Positions 17,071 to 25,686 of a stretch of DNA of 64,000 bases are shown one piece after another. Each line of letters opens with the position of its first letter. Position 1 is the first letter of the stretch. The position numbers and the translations under genes are program-made. This DNA comes from Chloroflexota bacterium (GTDB lineage: Bacteria; Chloroflexota; Dehalococcoidia; Lucifugimonadales; Lucifugimonadaceae), in the NCBI GenBank assembly GCA_013204545.1, contig JABMNN010000097.1:1-64000 (forward strand). Reading direction: 5' to 3'. The notes under the pieces are model-generated. The model did no database searches and was not told where the DNA came from. It worked only from the letters and a program-made list of their open reading frames with translations.

Positions 17071-18075
17071 CTAACCGTTGGGCTTGATGACGAACTTCAC
17101 GCCTTTGCCTTCGCCTGAATCGATGATCGCCTGTGGAACGTCCTGCAATTCGTAGCGACCCGAGATCACGCCATCAAGGTTCAACTTGTCGATCTCAACA
17201 GGAGTTCGAGCAAATACGTCACCGCGCCCAAATGCGCCTTTTAGGGTGACTTCTCGATAGTGAAGGTCGTACATATCGACCGGCAGCGGTGCTCCTTGTG
17301 GAACCACCCCAACCATCAGCACCTGACCACGTGGACGAACGACTTCAACACATTTGGCGACTAGCTTCGGCTGTCCAACGACTTCCGCAGCGATGTTCGC
17401 ACCGTATCCGCCGTTGTGATCCTTGATGAACTCAGTGAGATCGCTCTCGGTAGGATCGTGAAGTAGATCGGCTCCGAACTGAGTAGCCATCTCACGTCGA
17501 GCGGCTACCGGTTCCGACATGACCATGCGCTCGACACCCCGACGTTTGAGAAACGCCAGAGTGAACAGTCCCATGATGCCGCCACCAATCACTACTCCGA
17601 TGCCGTTGTCGTCAATACGCATCATTTCAGAGCCAGAAAGACAACACGATGCCGGTTCGGTCAAAGCTGCTTGCTCAAGGTCGAGAGTATCTGGAATTTT
17701 CACTGCCGATTGTGATGGAGCCGTTGCGTATTCAGCGAACATCCCAGAAGTGAGATCGGCGTTTTCGCAACGTGATTCCGACCAAGTTGTGCATGCCGAA
17801 CAAACACCGCAGTGACTCGTGGTGTTCATAACGACACGTTCGCCAATTCGGCTCTTGTCGACACCTTCACCGACGTCCACGATCACGCCCGAGCCTTCAT
17901 GACCAAGCACCTTCGGTGGCGTAGAAGGGAACAAACCCTGCGTGATGTGCACATCAGTACCACAGACGCCGATGGTATCGACCTTCACAACGACTCGTCC
18001 GGGTCGCGCTACGGGATCGGGCACCTGATCTAGAGTGAACTTACCGCCACCGTGCCAGGTCATTAGTCGCATCAT
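17071..18075 (-). CDS. Zinc-dependent alcohol/polyol dehydrogenase (MDR family)
   Basis: This 334-residue medium-chain dehydrogenase resembles threonine, sorbitol and sugar dehydrogenases. The catalytic zinc ligands are in GVCGTDVH and LGHEGSG. A structural zinc site is formed by the four cysteines of CGVCSACTTWSESRC. The nucleotide-binding loop reads VVIGGGIMGLF, a Rossmann GxGxxG variant. It would oxidise a secondary hydroxyl of a sugar, polyol or amino acid with NAD(P). The ATG at 18075 has GAGG upstream. It converges on the kinase gene, and its location at the end of the sugar-acid cluster suggests the initial oxidation of a sugar. That assignment is contextual only. Confidence 0.85.
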   Translation of the reverse strand: MMRLMTWHGGGKFTLDQVPDPVARPGRVVVKVDTIGVCGTDVHITQGLFPSTPPKVLGHEGSGVIVDVGEGVDKSRIGERVVMNTTSHCGVCSACTTWSESRCENADLTSGMFAEYATAPSQSAVKIPDTLDLEQAALTEPASCCLSGSEMMRIDDNGIGVVIGGGIMGLFTLAFLKRRGVERMVMSEPVAARREMATQFGADLLHDPTESDLTEFIKDHNGGYGANIAAEVVGQPKLVAKCVEVVRPRGQVLMVGVVPQGAPLPVDMYDLHYREVTLKGAFGRGDVFARTPVEIDKLNLDGVISGRYELQDVPQAIIDSGEGKGVKFVIKPNG

Positions 18076-18184
18076 CGGAATCGCCTCACTCTATTCGCTG
18101 CTCATTGGATATGCAGCGGATAGTAGGCGCAACAAGCCGCCAGTTCAACGTATTTGAACCCAATTATTCTGTAACGATCTCTGG

Positions 18185-19336
18185 TTACGATCCGACTCCG
18201 CACGTTTGTAGTGCAGCAAGAACTTGGTCAGATATCTTAGAAAGATCACCTGAGCTTGTTGCGATCACGGCACTTGCGAGAGCAGACGAATCAAGTTCGG
18301 TTGAAAGGCAGGTGAGTTGTTCGATAGTTAGATCGCTAACAGGGATCGCGGTAGCAGTAGGTTCTGCCGCAGGTTCGACCGGAATTGGCACGGCACCATC
18401 TCCAATTCCACCATTTGGCTCAACTGGAATCGAGATTCCACCACCACATTTTTCAAGAGCAGCTTGGAACTCGGCTTGGGGGGCACCTGTTGGGTCGCCA
18501 AGCAGTGTCAGTGCGCCTTCTCCCAGTTCGGCGGTTATACACTCGCGGAAATCTCCGATACCGCCTGTTAATCCACCACGTGCACCGCCGCGTTGACCAC
18601 CACCAAAGATTCCACCACCGCCGAATCCACCCGCGTCTCCAACTGTAAATCCACATTTTTCGAATGCAGCGGTCGATTCCTCGGTAAGTCCAAGCCCGCT
18701 GCCTCTGCCTAGCTGGCTCAACGCATCTGCTCCGAGTTCATCGGTTATGCATTGGCGAATCTCAGGGTCAGCGATTCCGCTACCAACAAAGCCGCCGCCA
18801 CCGAATCCACCACCGTCTGGTCGGCGAGCCTGTTCGATGCCACACGCAGCGTACGCGGCGGTCAAGTCGTCAATGTTGGTGGTTCGAAGAATACCTCGAT
18901 CAAACTCACCTGACTCTAAGGTCACGTCCATCCCAAGTTCGCCTGCCAAACAAGCCTGAACAGCAGGGTCCGTGAAGTCGGTACGAGGAGCAAAGCCTGA
19001 AACAGCATCACCTGCATCAACTCCGCAAGAGTCGAGCATAGCGAGTTCTTGTGGTCCTAATCGCCCGAATAATTCAGGGCCGATCGCACCTGATTCGGGG
19101 TCGAAGTCGCCACCTAGTTGCTCGGTCAGACATTTCAGCACCTCGGGGTCAGCTAGTGCTTCTCTGATGCCCAACCCTGATGACGATTCATCACCAGCTA
19201 TCTGAGAGGCGACTGTAGGCACAGGTGTTGGTGGCTCAGCAGTTGGCTTCGTAGCAGCGGTGTCACACGCTGCAGCGACAATGGCAATCATGAGAGCGAA
19301 CGAGACCAGGATTGTGGTTCGTGAAATTCTAGGCAT
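18185..19336 (-). CDS. Lipoprotein with five paired-cysteine repeats (paralog A)
   Basis: I place the start at the ATG at 19336, giving MPRISRTTILVSFALMIAI and a lipobox VAAAC near residue 24; the track start adds 14 residues that spoil the signal peptide. A Thr/Pro linker follows. About five helical repeats of 40-50 residues come next, each opening with a motif like DPEVLKCLTEQLG and closing with a Cys-Gly such as LDSCGV. Other copies open QACLAGELG, RQCITDELG, RECITAELG and LTCLSTELD. Two Gly-rich stretches (GGGFGGGGF and FGGGGIFGGG) separate repeats. Each repeat probably forms one disulfide outside the cytoplasm. I do not recognise the family. The next gene encodes a diverged paralog on the same strand. 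Confidence 0.75.
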   Translation of the reverse strand: MPRISRTTILVSFALMIAIVAAACDTAATKPTAEPPTPVPTVASQIAGDESSSGLGIREALADPEVLKCLTEQLGGDFDPESGAIGPELFGRLGPQELAMLDSCGVDAGDAVSGFAPRTDFTDPAVQACLAGELGMDVTLESGEFDRGILRTTNIDDLTAAYAACGIEQARRPDGGGFGGGGFVGSGIADPEIRQCITDELGADALSQLGRGSGLGLTEESTAAFEKCGFTVGDAGGFGGGGIFGGGQRGGARGGLTGGIGDFRECITAELGEGALTLLGDPTGAPQAEFQAALEKCGGGISIPVEPNGGIGDGAVPIPVEPAAEPTATAIPVSDLTIEQLTCLSTELDSSALASAVIATSSGDLSKISDQVLAALQTCGVGS

Positions 19337-19484
19337 GGTGACTATTCGGGTTCCAAGAAACAAATATCGATCCGACAACGGTGCGCCGTAGGTTCGCGTG
19401 AACTAAGTACATTGATAATCACGGAAGGATCATTTTGAACATGCTAATCGTTAGGTGTTTAGGAAATGTGAAGATACGATTTTC

Positions 19485-20657
19485 TCATTGAAGTACGTTG
19501 AGTAAATCGGCACAGGCTTCGAGAGATTCGAGAGTCTCCTTGCCCTGACACATCAGCACCATGTTCCCAGCGACAACGTAGTCGTAATATTTCGGGAATC
19601 CGCACCGACCGACAGGATGATCACCGTTGGAATCGCAACGACGTCTCTCAGCAAGGCCTTCTTGCCAGCGTTGATCATCTGGGTATAACGAAACGCCAGT
19701 CCCCGTGGCTTCGTTCGCAAATTCAACACCTGCTGTTATCGCCGAATCATGAGAAAAGTAGAACCGCGCTTCATATTCGAGTCGTCTGTATGGATCGGCA
19801 CCGTAGAAACCGTAGTGAGCTGCACTTGCCTCATCAAGGTCTTGCACGTCGTAGGTCTTTGACTTTTTGAAACCGGCAGATTCGAGATCAGAAATAGTGT
19901 ACTTCCGTTCTGTGTCTTCAATTCTGGCGATCATGCCATCGACCGACATTCCAATACCGCAAGCATCAACCGCGCTAGAAAATTCCACTAGTATCTCGCC
20001 GCCAAGAAACTCGCCATAGCCATCGGCGAACGACTCTCCTAACTCTTTGACCATGCATTGCTCGTTTTGAGACGAACGGCTACCTGAATATTCGGCATCG
20101 CCGCTATCGTCACCTGAATTTACTCTTGAGAGTGCAGCCAACTCGTCTTGAGTCAGGCAAAGCACAAATTCCTGGATCGCCAGCTGCGCGGGCTGACTTT
20201 GTTCATCGTCGTCACCAATAACAAGATCAGCAAGCACTCCCGCCGGTAGATCACCTAACAGTGAGGCCGCACATGCCATCGATGATCCGCTAAACGTACC
20301 CAGTTCGCCTTGAATTTGACCCGCCAGAAAGCCAACTACAAATTCGTTCGAGAAGCATCCTGACATGATGTCGTTCTCGGCAACACTCAACTCGATCTCA
20401 CCGGTAGCGAGTTCTTTAAGTCGCCCCTCGCCAAGCTCTCTTGTCAGACATTCAATATCTGCATCAGGCATTTGGGCGACGAATGCGTCGAAATTCAGCA
20501 CGGGCGACTCCGTGATTATCGCAATAGCAGGCGTGGGAGTCGGAGCCGGAGTGGATGTTGGCGGCACAGCAGTCGGCTCTGCCACAGCACTCTCGCACGC
20601 GCCGAACACGACGGCCATTAGTAGAACGAATGAGATCAGAAATGAGCTGCGATTCAC
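19485..20657 (-). CDS. Lipoprotein with paired-cysteine repeats (paralog B)
   Basis: The 390-residue precursor begins with GTG (GAGGAT five bases upstream) and has a lipobox VVFGAC at about residue 20, followed by a Pro/Thr linker (PPTSTPAPTPTPA). It shares the repeat unit of the downstream gene in at least three copies: DIECLTRELGEGRLKEL to SGCF, SMACAASLLGDLPAGVL to VLCLT, and NEQCMVKELGESFADGYG to DACGIG. The C-terminal 150 residues differ from paralog A and contain further cysteines (ERRRCDSNGDHPVGRCGF, MVLMCQGKETLESLEACADLL). The function is unknown. The likely location is the outer face of the cell membrane. A surface structural or binding role is a guess. Confidence 0.75.
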   Translation of the reverse strand: MNRSSFLISFVLLMAVVFGACESAVAEPTAVPPTSTPAPTPTPAIAIITESPVLNFDAFVAQMPDADIECLTRELGEGRLKELATGEIELSVAENDIMSGCFSNEFVVGFLAGQIQGELGTFSGSSMACAASLLGDLPAGVLADLVIGDDDEQSQPAQLAIQEFVLCLTQDELAALSRVNSGDDSGDAEYSGSRSSQNEQCMVKELGESFADGYGEFLGGEILVEFSSAVDACGIGMSVDGMIARIEDTERKYTISDLESAGFKKSKTYDVQDLDEASAAHYGFYGADPYRRLEYEARFYFSHDSAITAGVEFANEATGTGVSLYPDDQRWQEGLAERRRCDSNGDHPVGRCGFPKYYDYVVAGNMVLMCQGKETLESLEACADLLNVLQ

Positions 20658-20793
20658 AGTATCCTCGATTTACGAACTGTCAGCTCAAATATTGCCTGAT
20701 GTCGATTGTGACACAAAAGTTTGTTGCGATCATTTACGAACAAGAAGAACTCACGTGGGGTCACTCGTCAGAACTGCGAATGAACTCGTACCC

Positions 20794-21477
20794 CTATTCT
20801 GATTCGTTCCATTTGGCTATCGATGCGCGTATTGACTGTGGCACGCCAATGTTGGGTTCGTTCACTGCATCTGGCTCGGGAGTACCAAGGACAGTTCTTA
20901 CAGGAATAACGCCACCCCAGTAATCCAGTTTGAGATCTTCTGGCTCTTCACCGGGTCCTTCTGCGCGAATTTTCGCTGAGGCTTCCTCGATTTTCATTCG
21001 AATTACCGAAGTTTGCACAAACTCGGAATCATTTGGTTTACGAGCCTCTTCCCATCGACCCGGTGTGATGTGTTCGACGAGAAGTTCCATACCGCGGAGC
21101 TTCTCGACCACATCGGTAATTTCTTTGGATTCACCAAACACTACTGCTGATCGATAGTTGATCGAGTGATGAAAATGCGATCTAGCGGCAACAATACCGT
21201 CGATATGGGTTACTTCAATCGTGAGTGGGTTACCAGCTCTAACCGCACGAGTCATGCCAGCCCCTGTCGAGCCATGCAGAATGACCGAATCACCGTCTCG
21301 AACGTAGAGCGTCGGAATTACAACTATCCCATGATCGGTTTCGAACCCAACGTGGCACATGTACCCGGCGTCAAGAATAGCGTTTACTGTTTCACGATCG
21401 TACGCAGCGCGATTCGGATTACGTTTGATTCGAGAACGTTCGCTCTGAGCCTCGCTGCCTCCGGTTGCAGCGTTCAA
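20794..21477 (-). CDS. Pyridoxamine 5'-phosphate oxidase-like FMN-binding protein
   Basis: The protein has the split-barrel fold of the NimA/PNPOx-like group. YDRETVNAILDAGYMCHVGF opens the domain, followed by VVIPTLYVRDGDSVILHGSTGAGM, and the later SINYRSAVVFGE strand and ITPGRWEEARKP motif match the family. Such proteins bind FMN or F420 and reduce small molecules; the substrate is unknown. I prefer the TTG at 21477, which overlaps the leuS stop as TTGA and has AAGG eight bases upstream, giving 227 residues. The track start at 21513 lies inside leuS and adds no conserved sequence. Overlap with leuS indicates translational coupling. Confidence 0.8.
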   Translation of the reverse strand: MNAATGGSEAQSERSRIKRNPNRAAYDRETVNAILDAGYMCHVGFETDHGIVVIPTLYVRDGDSVILHGSTGAGMTRAVRAGNPLTIEVTHIDGIVAARSHFHHSINYRSAVVFGESKEITDVVEKLRGMELLVEHITPGRWEEARKPNDSEFVQTSVIRMKIEEASAKIRAEGPGEEPEDLKLDYWGGVIPVRTVLGTPEPDAVNEPNIGVPQSIRASIAKWNESE

Positions 21478-23981
21478 TTCGCAGGCCTTACAACTATATT
21501 TACGAGTCTGCACGGTACGTATATTTCTTTGACGATTGCCATGCCTTCTAAGTGGCGCACAACGTTCTCGGCTGACTTAGCGGCTGCGATAGCTTCATCT
21601 TGATCGATATCGGCAGCGACTTCGATCTGATCACGCAGCTTGCCGTTTATTTGTACCGCGATGGTGATGGTGTCAATAACAGTCAGTGTCTCATCGAACT
21701 TCGGACTCAACTCGAGATGAATAGACCCTGTGTGGCCCGTGCGTTGCCATAGTTCTTCCGTGATATGCGGTGCCAATGGGGCGATGTGCAGTAACAGTCG
21801 ATCTACACCTTTTCGCCACTGCGATGCTGAGACTTTTCCTGCATCAAAGCTACGCACGAGTGCGGTAGTGAGTTCCATCAGTGCTGCGATAGACGTGTTG
21901 AATTTGAACCCCTCCATATCTGTAAGCACCCGTTGGGTCGCCGAGTTCGCTGCTCGATCAAAGTCTCGTGCCGCATCTTCGTCGCCTGTTTCGCCAAATG
22001 ACGACTCGTCACGTTGAGCTACATCCCAAACTCGACCCAGCCAACGACGGATGCCATTGATTCCGGAGTCCGACCAGTCGCCGCCTTGATCCCACGGCCC
22101 CAAGAACATGAGGTAGCAGCGAAGCGTGTCGGCACCGTGCCTTTCGACCACCGGATCCGGAGTCAAAGGGTTTGATCGCTTTGAAATCTTCTTGTGATCT
22201 TTGACGAGCATCCCCTGGTTCATCAGCTTGGTATAGGGCTCGTCGAAGTCGAGGTACCCAAGATCACGCAATGCCTTATTGAAGAAACGTGAGTAGAGCA
22301 GGTGCATCACCGCGTGCTCGGCTCCGCCCATGTACTGGCTTACCGGCATCCACTGCTTCACCTTCTCGGCGTCGATAGGTTCTTCAAGCGGATTCCGACT
22401 TGCGAACCGCAACTGGTACCACGATGAACACACGAACGTGTCGAGAGTGTCGGTTTCGCGTTTGGCGTCCTTGCCACAGTCAGGACACGGAACGTGCATG
22501 AAGTCAGGGTGCTTCGCAAGCGGTGATTTGCCATCGGCTTCAAATGTCACGTTTTCAGGCAGAATTACGGGCAAATCTTGCTCTGGAACCGGCACAGTTC
22601 CGCAATCATCGCAGTAGATGATCGGGATGGGCGTTCCCCAGTAACGTTGACGCGAAATCAGCCAGTCACGAAGGTGATACGTGATGGTTCGAGTACCGAT
22701 ATTTTCACTTTCGATCTTATCGGCGATAGCTTCCTTGCCATCGGTACTCGACAGTCCATCAAACTCGCCCGAATTAACCTGAGTTCCAGCAGGGATCCAA
22801 GCCTCTTCCAACTCGCCGCCATCCCAGTTCGGTGGTGCGACAACTACTCGAATTTCGAGACCGTATTTCTTAGCAAATACGAAATCACGAGTGTCGTGAG
22901 CCGGAACGCCCATCACGGCTCCGGTGCCGTAGGTTGCCAGTACATAATCACCCACCAAAACAGGAACTCGTTCGCCGTTCAGTGGATTGATGCAGTAAGC
23001 ACCGGTTTCGACGCCTGTTTTCTCGCGCTCTGTCGAAGTTCGATCGATTTCGGTCTGTCGACCTGCCTGCGCTACGTATTCTTCCACCGCCGCTTTGTGC
23101 GAAGGCTGTGTCAACTTTTCGACAAGTGGGTGTTCAGGCGCAAGCACCACAAACGTGACGCCGTAAACGGTATCGATACGGGTGGTGAATGTTTCGATCT
23201 TCTCACCAGCGGCGAATTCACTTACATCGAAACCGATGGTCGTTCCAGTTGACCGACCGATCCAGTTCCGCTGCATCGTCTTGATCTTCTCAGGCCAATC
23301 GATCTGGTCCATTTCGAGAAGTTCATCTGCATATTTCGTAATAGCGAAGTACCACTGTGGCAAAGCGCGCTTGATCACAGGAGTTCCGCAACGTTCGCAT
23401 GCACCGTCTTTTACTTGCTCATTGGCAAGAGTTGTTTGGTCTTGCGGGCACCAGTTCGCCTGACCGTGCTTCCGGTAGGCGAGTCCGTTTTCGTAGAACT
23501 TCAAGAACCAATATTGGTTCCACTTGTAGTACTCAGGATCGGAAGTTGCGAGCTCACGTGACCAGTCGTACCCGGAACCCATCTCTCGGAATTGTCGGCG
23601 CGAGTTCTCGATGTTCTTGTAGGTCCATTCACGAGGATCTTCGCCGCGTTCGATAGCTGCGTTTTCGGCTGGAAGTCCGAACGAGTCGAAGCCCTGCGGC
23701 TGCATTACGTTGTAGCCCTGCATTCGTTTGAAACGAGCGTATGTATCGGCGGGGGCGTAGGCGTACCAGTGGCCCATGTGAAGTTCACCAGATGGGTACG
23801 GAAACATCGTTAGCGCAAAGTAGTTTTCTTTGCCTTCAACACTGTCGGCAGCTTCGTATATGCCGTCGGCTTCCCACTTCGCTTGCCATTTCTTCTCGAT
23901 GTTAGCAGGCGTGTAACGATCAAAATCGTTGTCAGATTCTCCGCCTTCTGAACCTGGTCGATTCGTACCCGTTGTAGTCAA
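21474..23981 (-). CDS. leuS: Leucyl-tRNA synthetase
   Basis: Class I synthetase charging tRNA-Leu. The HIGH motif appears as PYPSGELHMGHWYAY, the editing domain as TYGTGAVMGVPAHDTRDF, a zinc knuckle as CPDCGKDAKRETDTLDTFV, and the C-terminal anticodon domain includes HITEELWQRTG. The KMSKS loop is unusual, reading HKKISKRSNP, with Ile for Met and Arg for the final Ser. Conserved sequence starts at DRYTPANIEKKWQAKW. The track start (TTG 24032) adds unconserved residues, and I favour the TTG at 23981 (835 residues), although neither has a strong ribosome binding site. The gene lies in a minus-strand run and overlaps the PNPOx-like gene by four bases. Confidence 0.95.
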   Translation of the reverse strand: MTTTGTNRPGSEGGESDNDFDRYTPANIEKKWQAKWEADGIYEAADSVEGKENYFALTMFPYPSGELHMGHWYAYAPADTYARFKRMQGYNVMQPQGFDSFGLPAENAAIERGEDPREWTYKNIENSRRQFREMGSGYDWSRELATSDPEYYKWNQYWFLKFYENGLAYRKHGQANWCPQDQTTLANEQVKDGACERCGTPVIKRALPQWYFAITKYADELLEMDQIDWPEKIKTMQRNWIGRSTGTTIGFDVSEFAAGEKIETFTTRIDTVYGVTFVVLAPEHPLVEKLTQPSHKAAVEEYVAQAGRQTEIDRTSTEREKTGVETGAYCINPLNGERVPVLVGDYVLATYGTGAVMGVPAHDTRDFVFAKKYGLEIRVVVAPPNWDGGELEEAWIPAGTQVNSGEFDGLSSTDGKEAIADKIESENIGTRTITYHLRDWLISRQRYWGTPIPIIYCDDCGTVPVPEQDLPVILPENVTFEADGKSPLAKHPDFMHVPCPDCGKDAKRETDTLDTFVCSSWYQLRFASRNPLEEPIDAEKVKQWMPVSQYMGGAEHAVMHLLYSRFFNKALRDLGYLDFDEPYTKLMNQGMLVKDHKKISKRSNPLTPDPVVERHGADTLRCYLMFLGPWDQGGDWSDSGINGIRRWLGRVWDVAQRDESSFGETGDEDAARDFDRAANSATQRVLTDMEGFKFNTSIAALMELTTALVRSFDAGKVSASQWRKGVDRLLLHIAPLAPHITEELWQRTGHTGSIHLELSPKFDETLTVIDTITIAVQINGKLRDQIEVAADIDQDEAIAAAKSAENVVRHLEGMAIVKEIYVPCRLVNIVVRPAN

Positions 23982-24117
23982 AATTCGTATCCGAACTTGT
24001 TCATGATCGTTGCAGCATTTGTAAGCGATCAAACCAACTTAGCGTGCTTGCGTGCGCGCGTCACACGTAGCGAGTGGTGAATTTTATCAATGGTTGAGGG
24101 TCAACGGAGACCGAGCG

Positions 24118-24474
24118 CTATTTCGTCGAACTCACGAGGGCCCATTTCCAGCGAACGTAGACGAGCGTGATGAGGATCAATGCTCCCCATGGCATACCAA
24201 AAGTCACAACTGCCACCGGTATCAGCGGCAGCATGGAAACAACGAAAACACCAAGCACTATTTTTCTTGTAAGAGAAGTTGAGCGACCCAGAAACTCGGT
24301 AAACCTCACCAGGCCGATTCCAGCAGATGTAGAGATCAAAGCGAAGCCTCCGGTACGCAATACCACGAGCAGTTCCTCGTCCTTGAAAGAAGGATGGAAC
24401 GCAATAACTCCGAGCGTGACAACGAAAATGATCGCCCAGCCGGTGATGATTAGGTCGCGAACGCTAGTACTCAT
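24118..24474 (-). CDS. Small membrane protein, function unknown
   Basis: This 118-residue protein has about four hydrophobic segments: residues 10-27, 40-56, 70-92 and 94-108. I see no recognisable domain or conserved motif. It lies between the MOSC gene and leuS on the same strand, with 11 bases to the upstream stop, so it is probably co-transcribed with them. The ATG start is preceded by GAGG only at a long distance. An intrinsic membrane role is all the sequence supports. Confidence 0.6.
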   Translation of the reverse strand: MSTSVRDLIITGWAIIFVVTLGVIAFHPSFKDEELLVVLRTGGFALISTSAGIGLVRFTEFLGRSTSLTRKIVLGVFVVSMLPLIPVAVVTFGMPWGALILITLVYVRWKWALVSSTK

Positions 24475-24485
24475 GGCAGTTCAGG

Positions 24486-25268
24486 CTATCCGACCTCTAC
24501 AGAATCGCCAACACGAATCGAGCTTTGAGCTTCGACCGGGATCAGCCGAACCGCGAACGTGGGCGTTTGATGCCCGTTCGCTGCAATGAGGCTTTTCATA
24601 ATGTCTTGGTCTTGCTCACCACTTCTGGGGTTGGCATGTGTGGCAAGGCAGCGAGGAATGGTTTTTTCTACTTCGTACACGTGACCACCGATATTCACTC
24701 GACCACTCCACGAAATCTCTTCCCATGCAGTTGCGCCCACGATTACAACGTTCGCTCTGAACCTTCGGCCATCAACTGACGCACCCATGTATGATTCCAG
24801 CGCGCGTAGAGATTCTCGACTGAAAAGGGTTACACCACCCACTTCCGAATCATGGAATAGTCCCTGCCGACCATCACCAATCAAGTTCAACGGAATTCGT
24901 TCTGGGTGATTAACTAGCGGGTTAATATCTAGCGATGTTACGTACTCGCCGACGGCATCGCTCAGATCAAACCGGTCTTCTTCCGAATCAATGGATCCCT
25001 CGGCGAACAACTCCCCACCGTAGTTCAGCGACAAAATCCTAGATTCGTCATTGAAGTTGAGTTCAAGAAGTGACATCCCGGGTGTGTTCGATAGCGCAAC
25101 AAAGTTGATCTTTCTACGCCAACCCCAATCGTCGGGTGCGCCTTGATCGGCGAATCTAAACCCGAGCACACGATCGCCTTGAACCTTGCCACCAATTACG
25201 TGCAATTGGTCGCGTCGCTCGGGGGTGAACGATTTCACCGGGTGTCGATATAGCTCAACCACTTTCAT
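24486..25268 (-). CDS. MOSC domain protein (molybdenum cofactor sulfurase C-terminal-like)
   Basis: This 260-residue protein has an N-terminal MOSC beta-barrel segment (VVELYRHPVKSFTPERRDQL) and a C-terminal MOSC domain with the conserved Cys in IPRCLATHANPRSGEQD. MOSC proteins bind the molybdenum cofactor or carry sulfur to it, as in mARC-type reductases such as YcbX and YiiM. The residues SRESLRALESYMGASVDGRRFRANV are typical. The ATG overlaps the end of the broken acetyltransferase gene by four bases, so the two were once translationally coupled. The electron-transfer partner is not in the window. Confidence 0.88.
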   Translation of the reverse strand: MKVVELYRHPVKSFTPERRDQLHVIGGKVQGDRVLGFRFADQGAPDDWGWRRKINFVALSNTPGMSLLELNFNDESRILSLNYGGELFAEGSIDSEEDRFDLSDAVGEYVTSLDINPLVNHPERIPLNLIGDGRQGLFHDSEVGGVTLFSRESLRALESYMGASVDGRRFRANVVIVGATAWEEISWSGRVNIGGHVYEVEKTIPRCLATHANPRSGEQDQDIMKSLIAANGHQTPTFAVRLIPVEAQSSIRVGDSVEVG

Positions 25269-25675
25269 AAGAGGCGCTTTCCCATTGAAACAACATTATC
25301 TGTAACGTAACCAATCGAATCGTAGAAACCCAATACGCTTGAGTTCGTAGAACGAACCTGCAAATTGATCTTTACACAGCCCAGCGCTCTGAGGATATTT
25401 TCTGCGCGATCCATCATCTTCTTACCGAATCCGCTCAGTTGATTGGTAGGGTCAACCGCCAAATAGTTGATCCAACCACGATGACCTTCGTATCCAGTCA
25501 TAACGGATGCAACGATCGATTCATCATCGATTCCGACTAAAAACAAATCGGGCTGGAATGACATTTTAAGATCGATATCCCGATTTGGATCATTTTAAGG
25601 GCGGACAAGATCGCATCGTCGCCAAAGCGCTATTACGTCTGCTCTGTCAGATTCGATAAACCCTCGAATAATCAC
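25265..25675 (-). pseudogene. ypeA: YpeA-like GNAT acetyltransferase interrupted by in-frame TAA
   Basis: The track lists only the C-terminal 99 residues. Reading upstream in the same frame restores the missing start. GTG at 25675 gives VIIRGFIESDRADVIALWRR, then CDLVRP, a TAA at 25595-25597, then NDPNRDIDLKMSFQPDLFLVG and the rest of the GNAT domain (GYEGHRGWINYLAVDP, GKKMMDRAENIL, NLQVRSTNSSVLGFY). In YpeA-type acetyltransferases this stretch reads CDLLRPWNDP, so the stop replaces a tryptophan. Total length without the stop, 136 residues, matches the family. The remaining frame is intact, so the lesion is recent or is a sequence error. The gene overlaps the MOSC start and follows the SDR stop by 11 bases. 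Confidence 0.85.
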
Positions 25676-25686
25676 CTCAATAGCAC

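Noticed and set aside
22578-23252. 224-residue plus-strand ORF
   Set aside because: It lies entirely antisense within leuS, and its translation has no recognisable domain.
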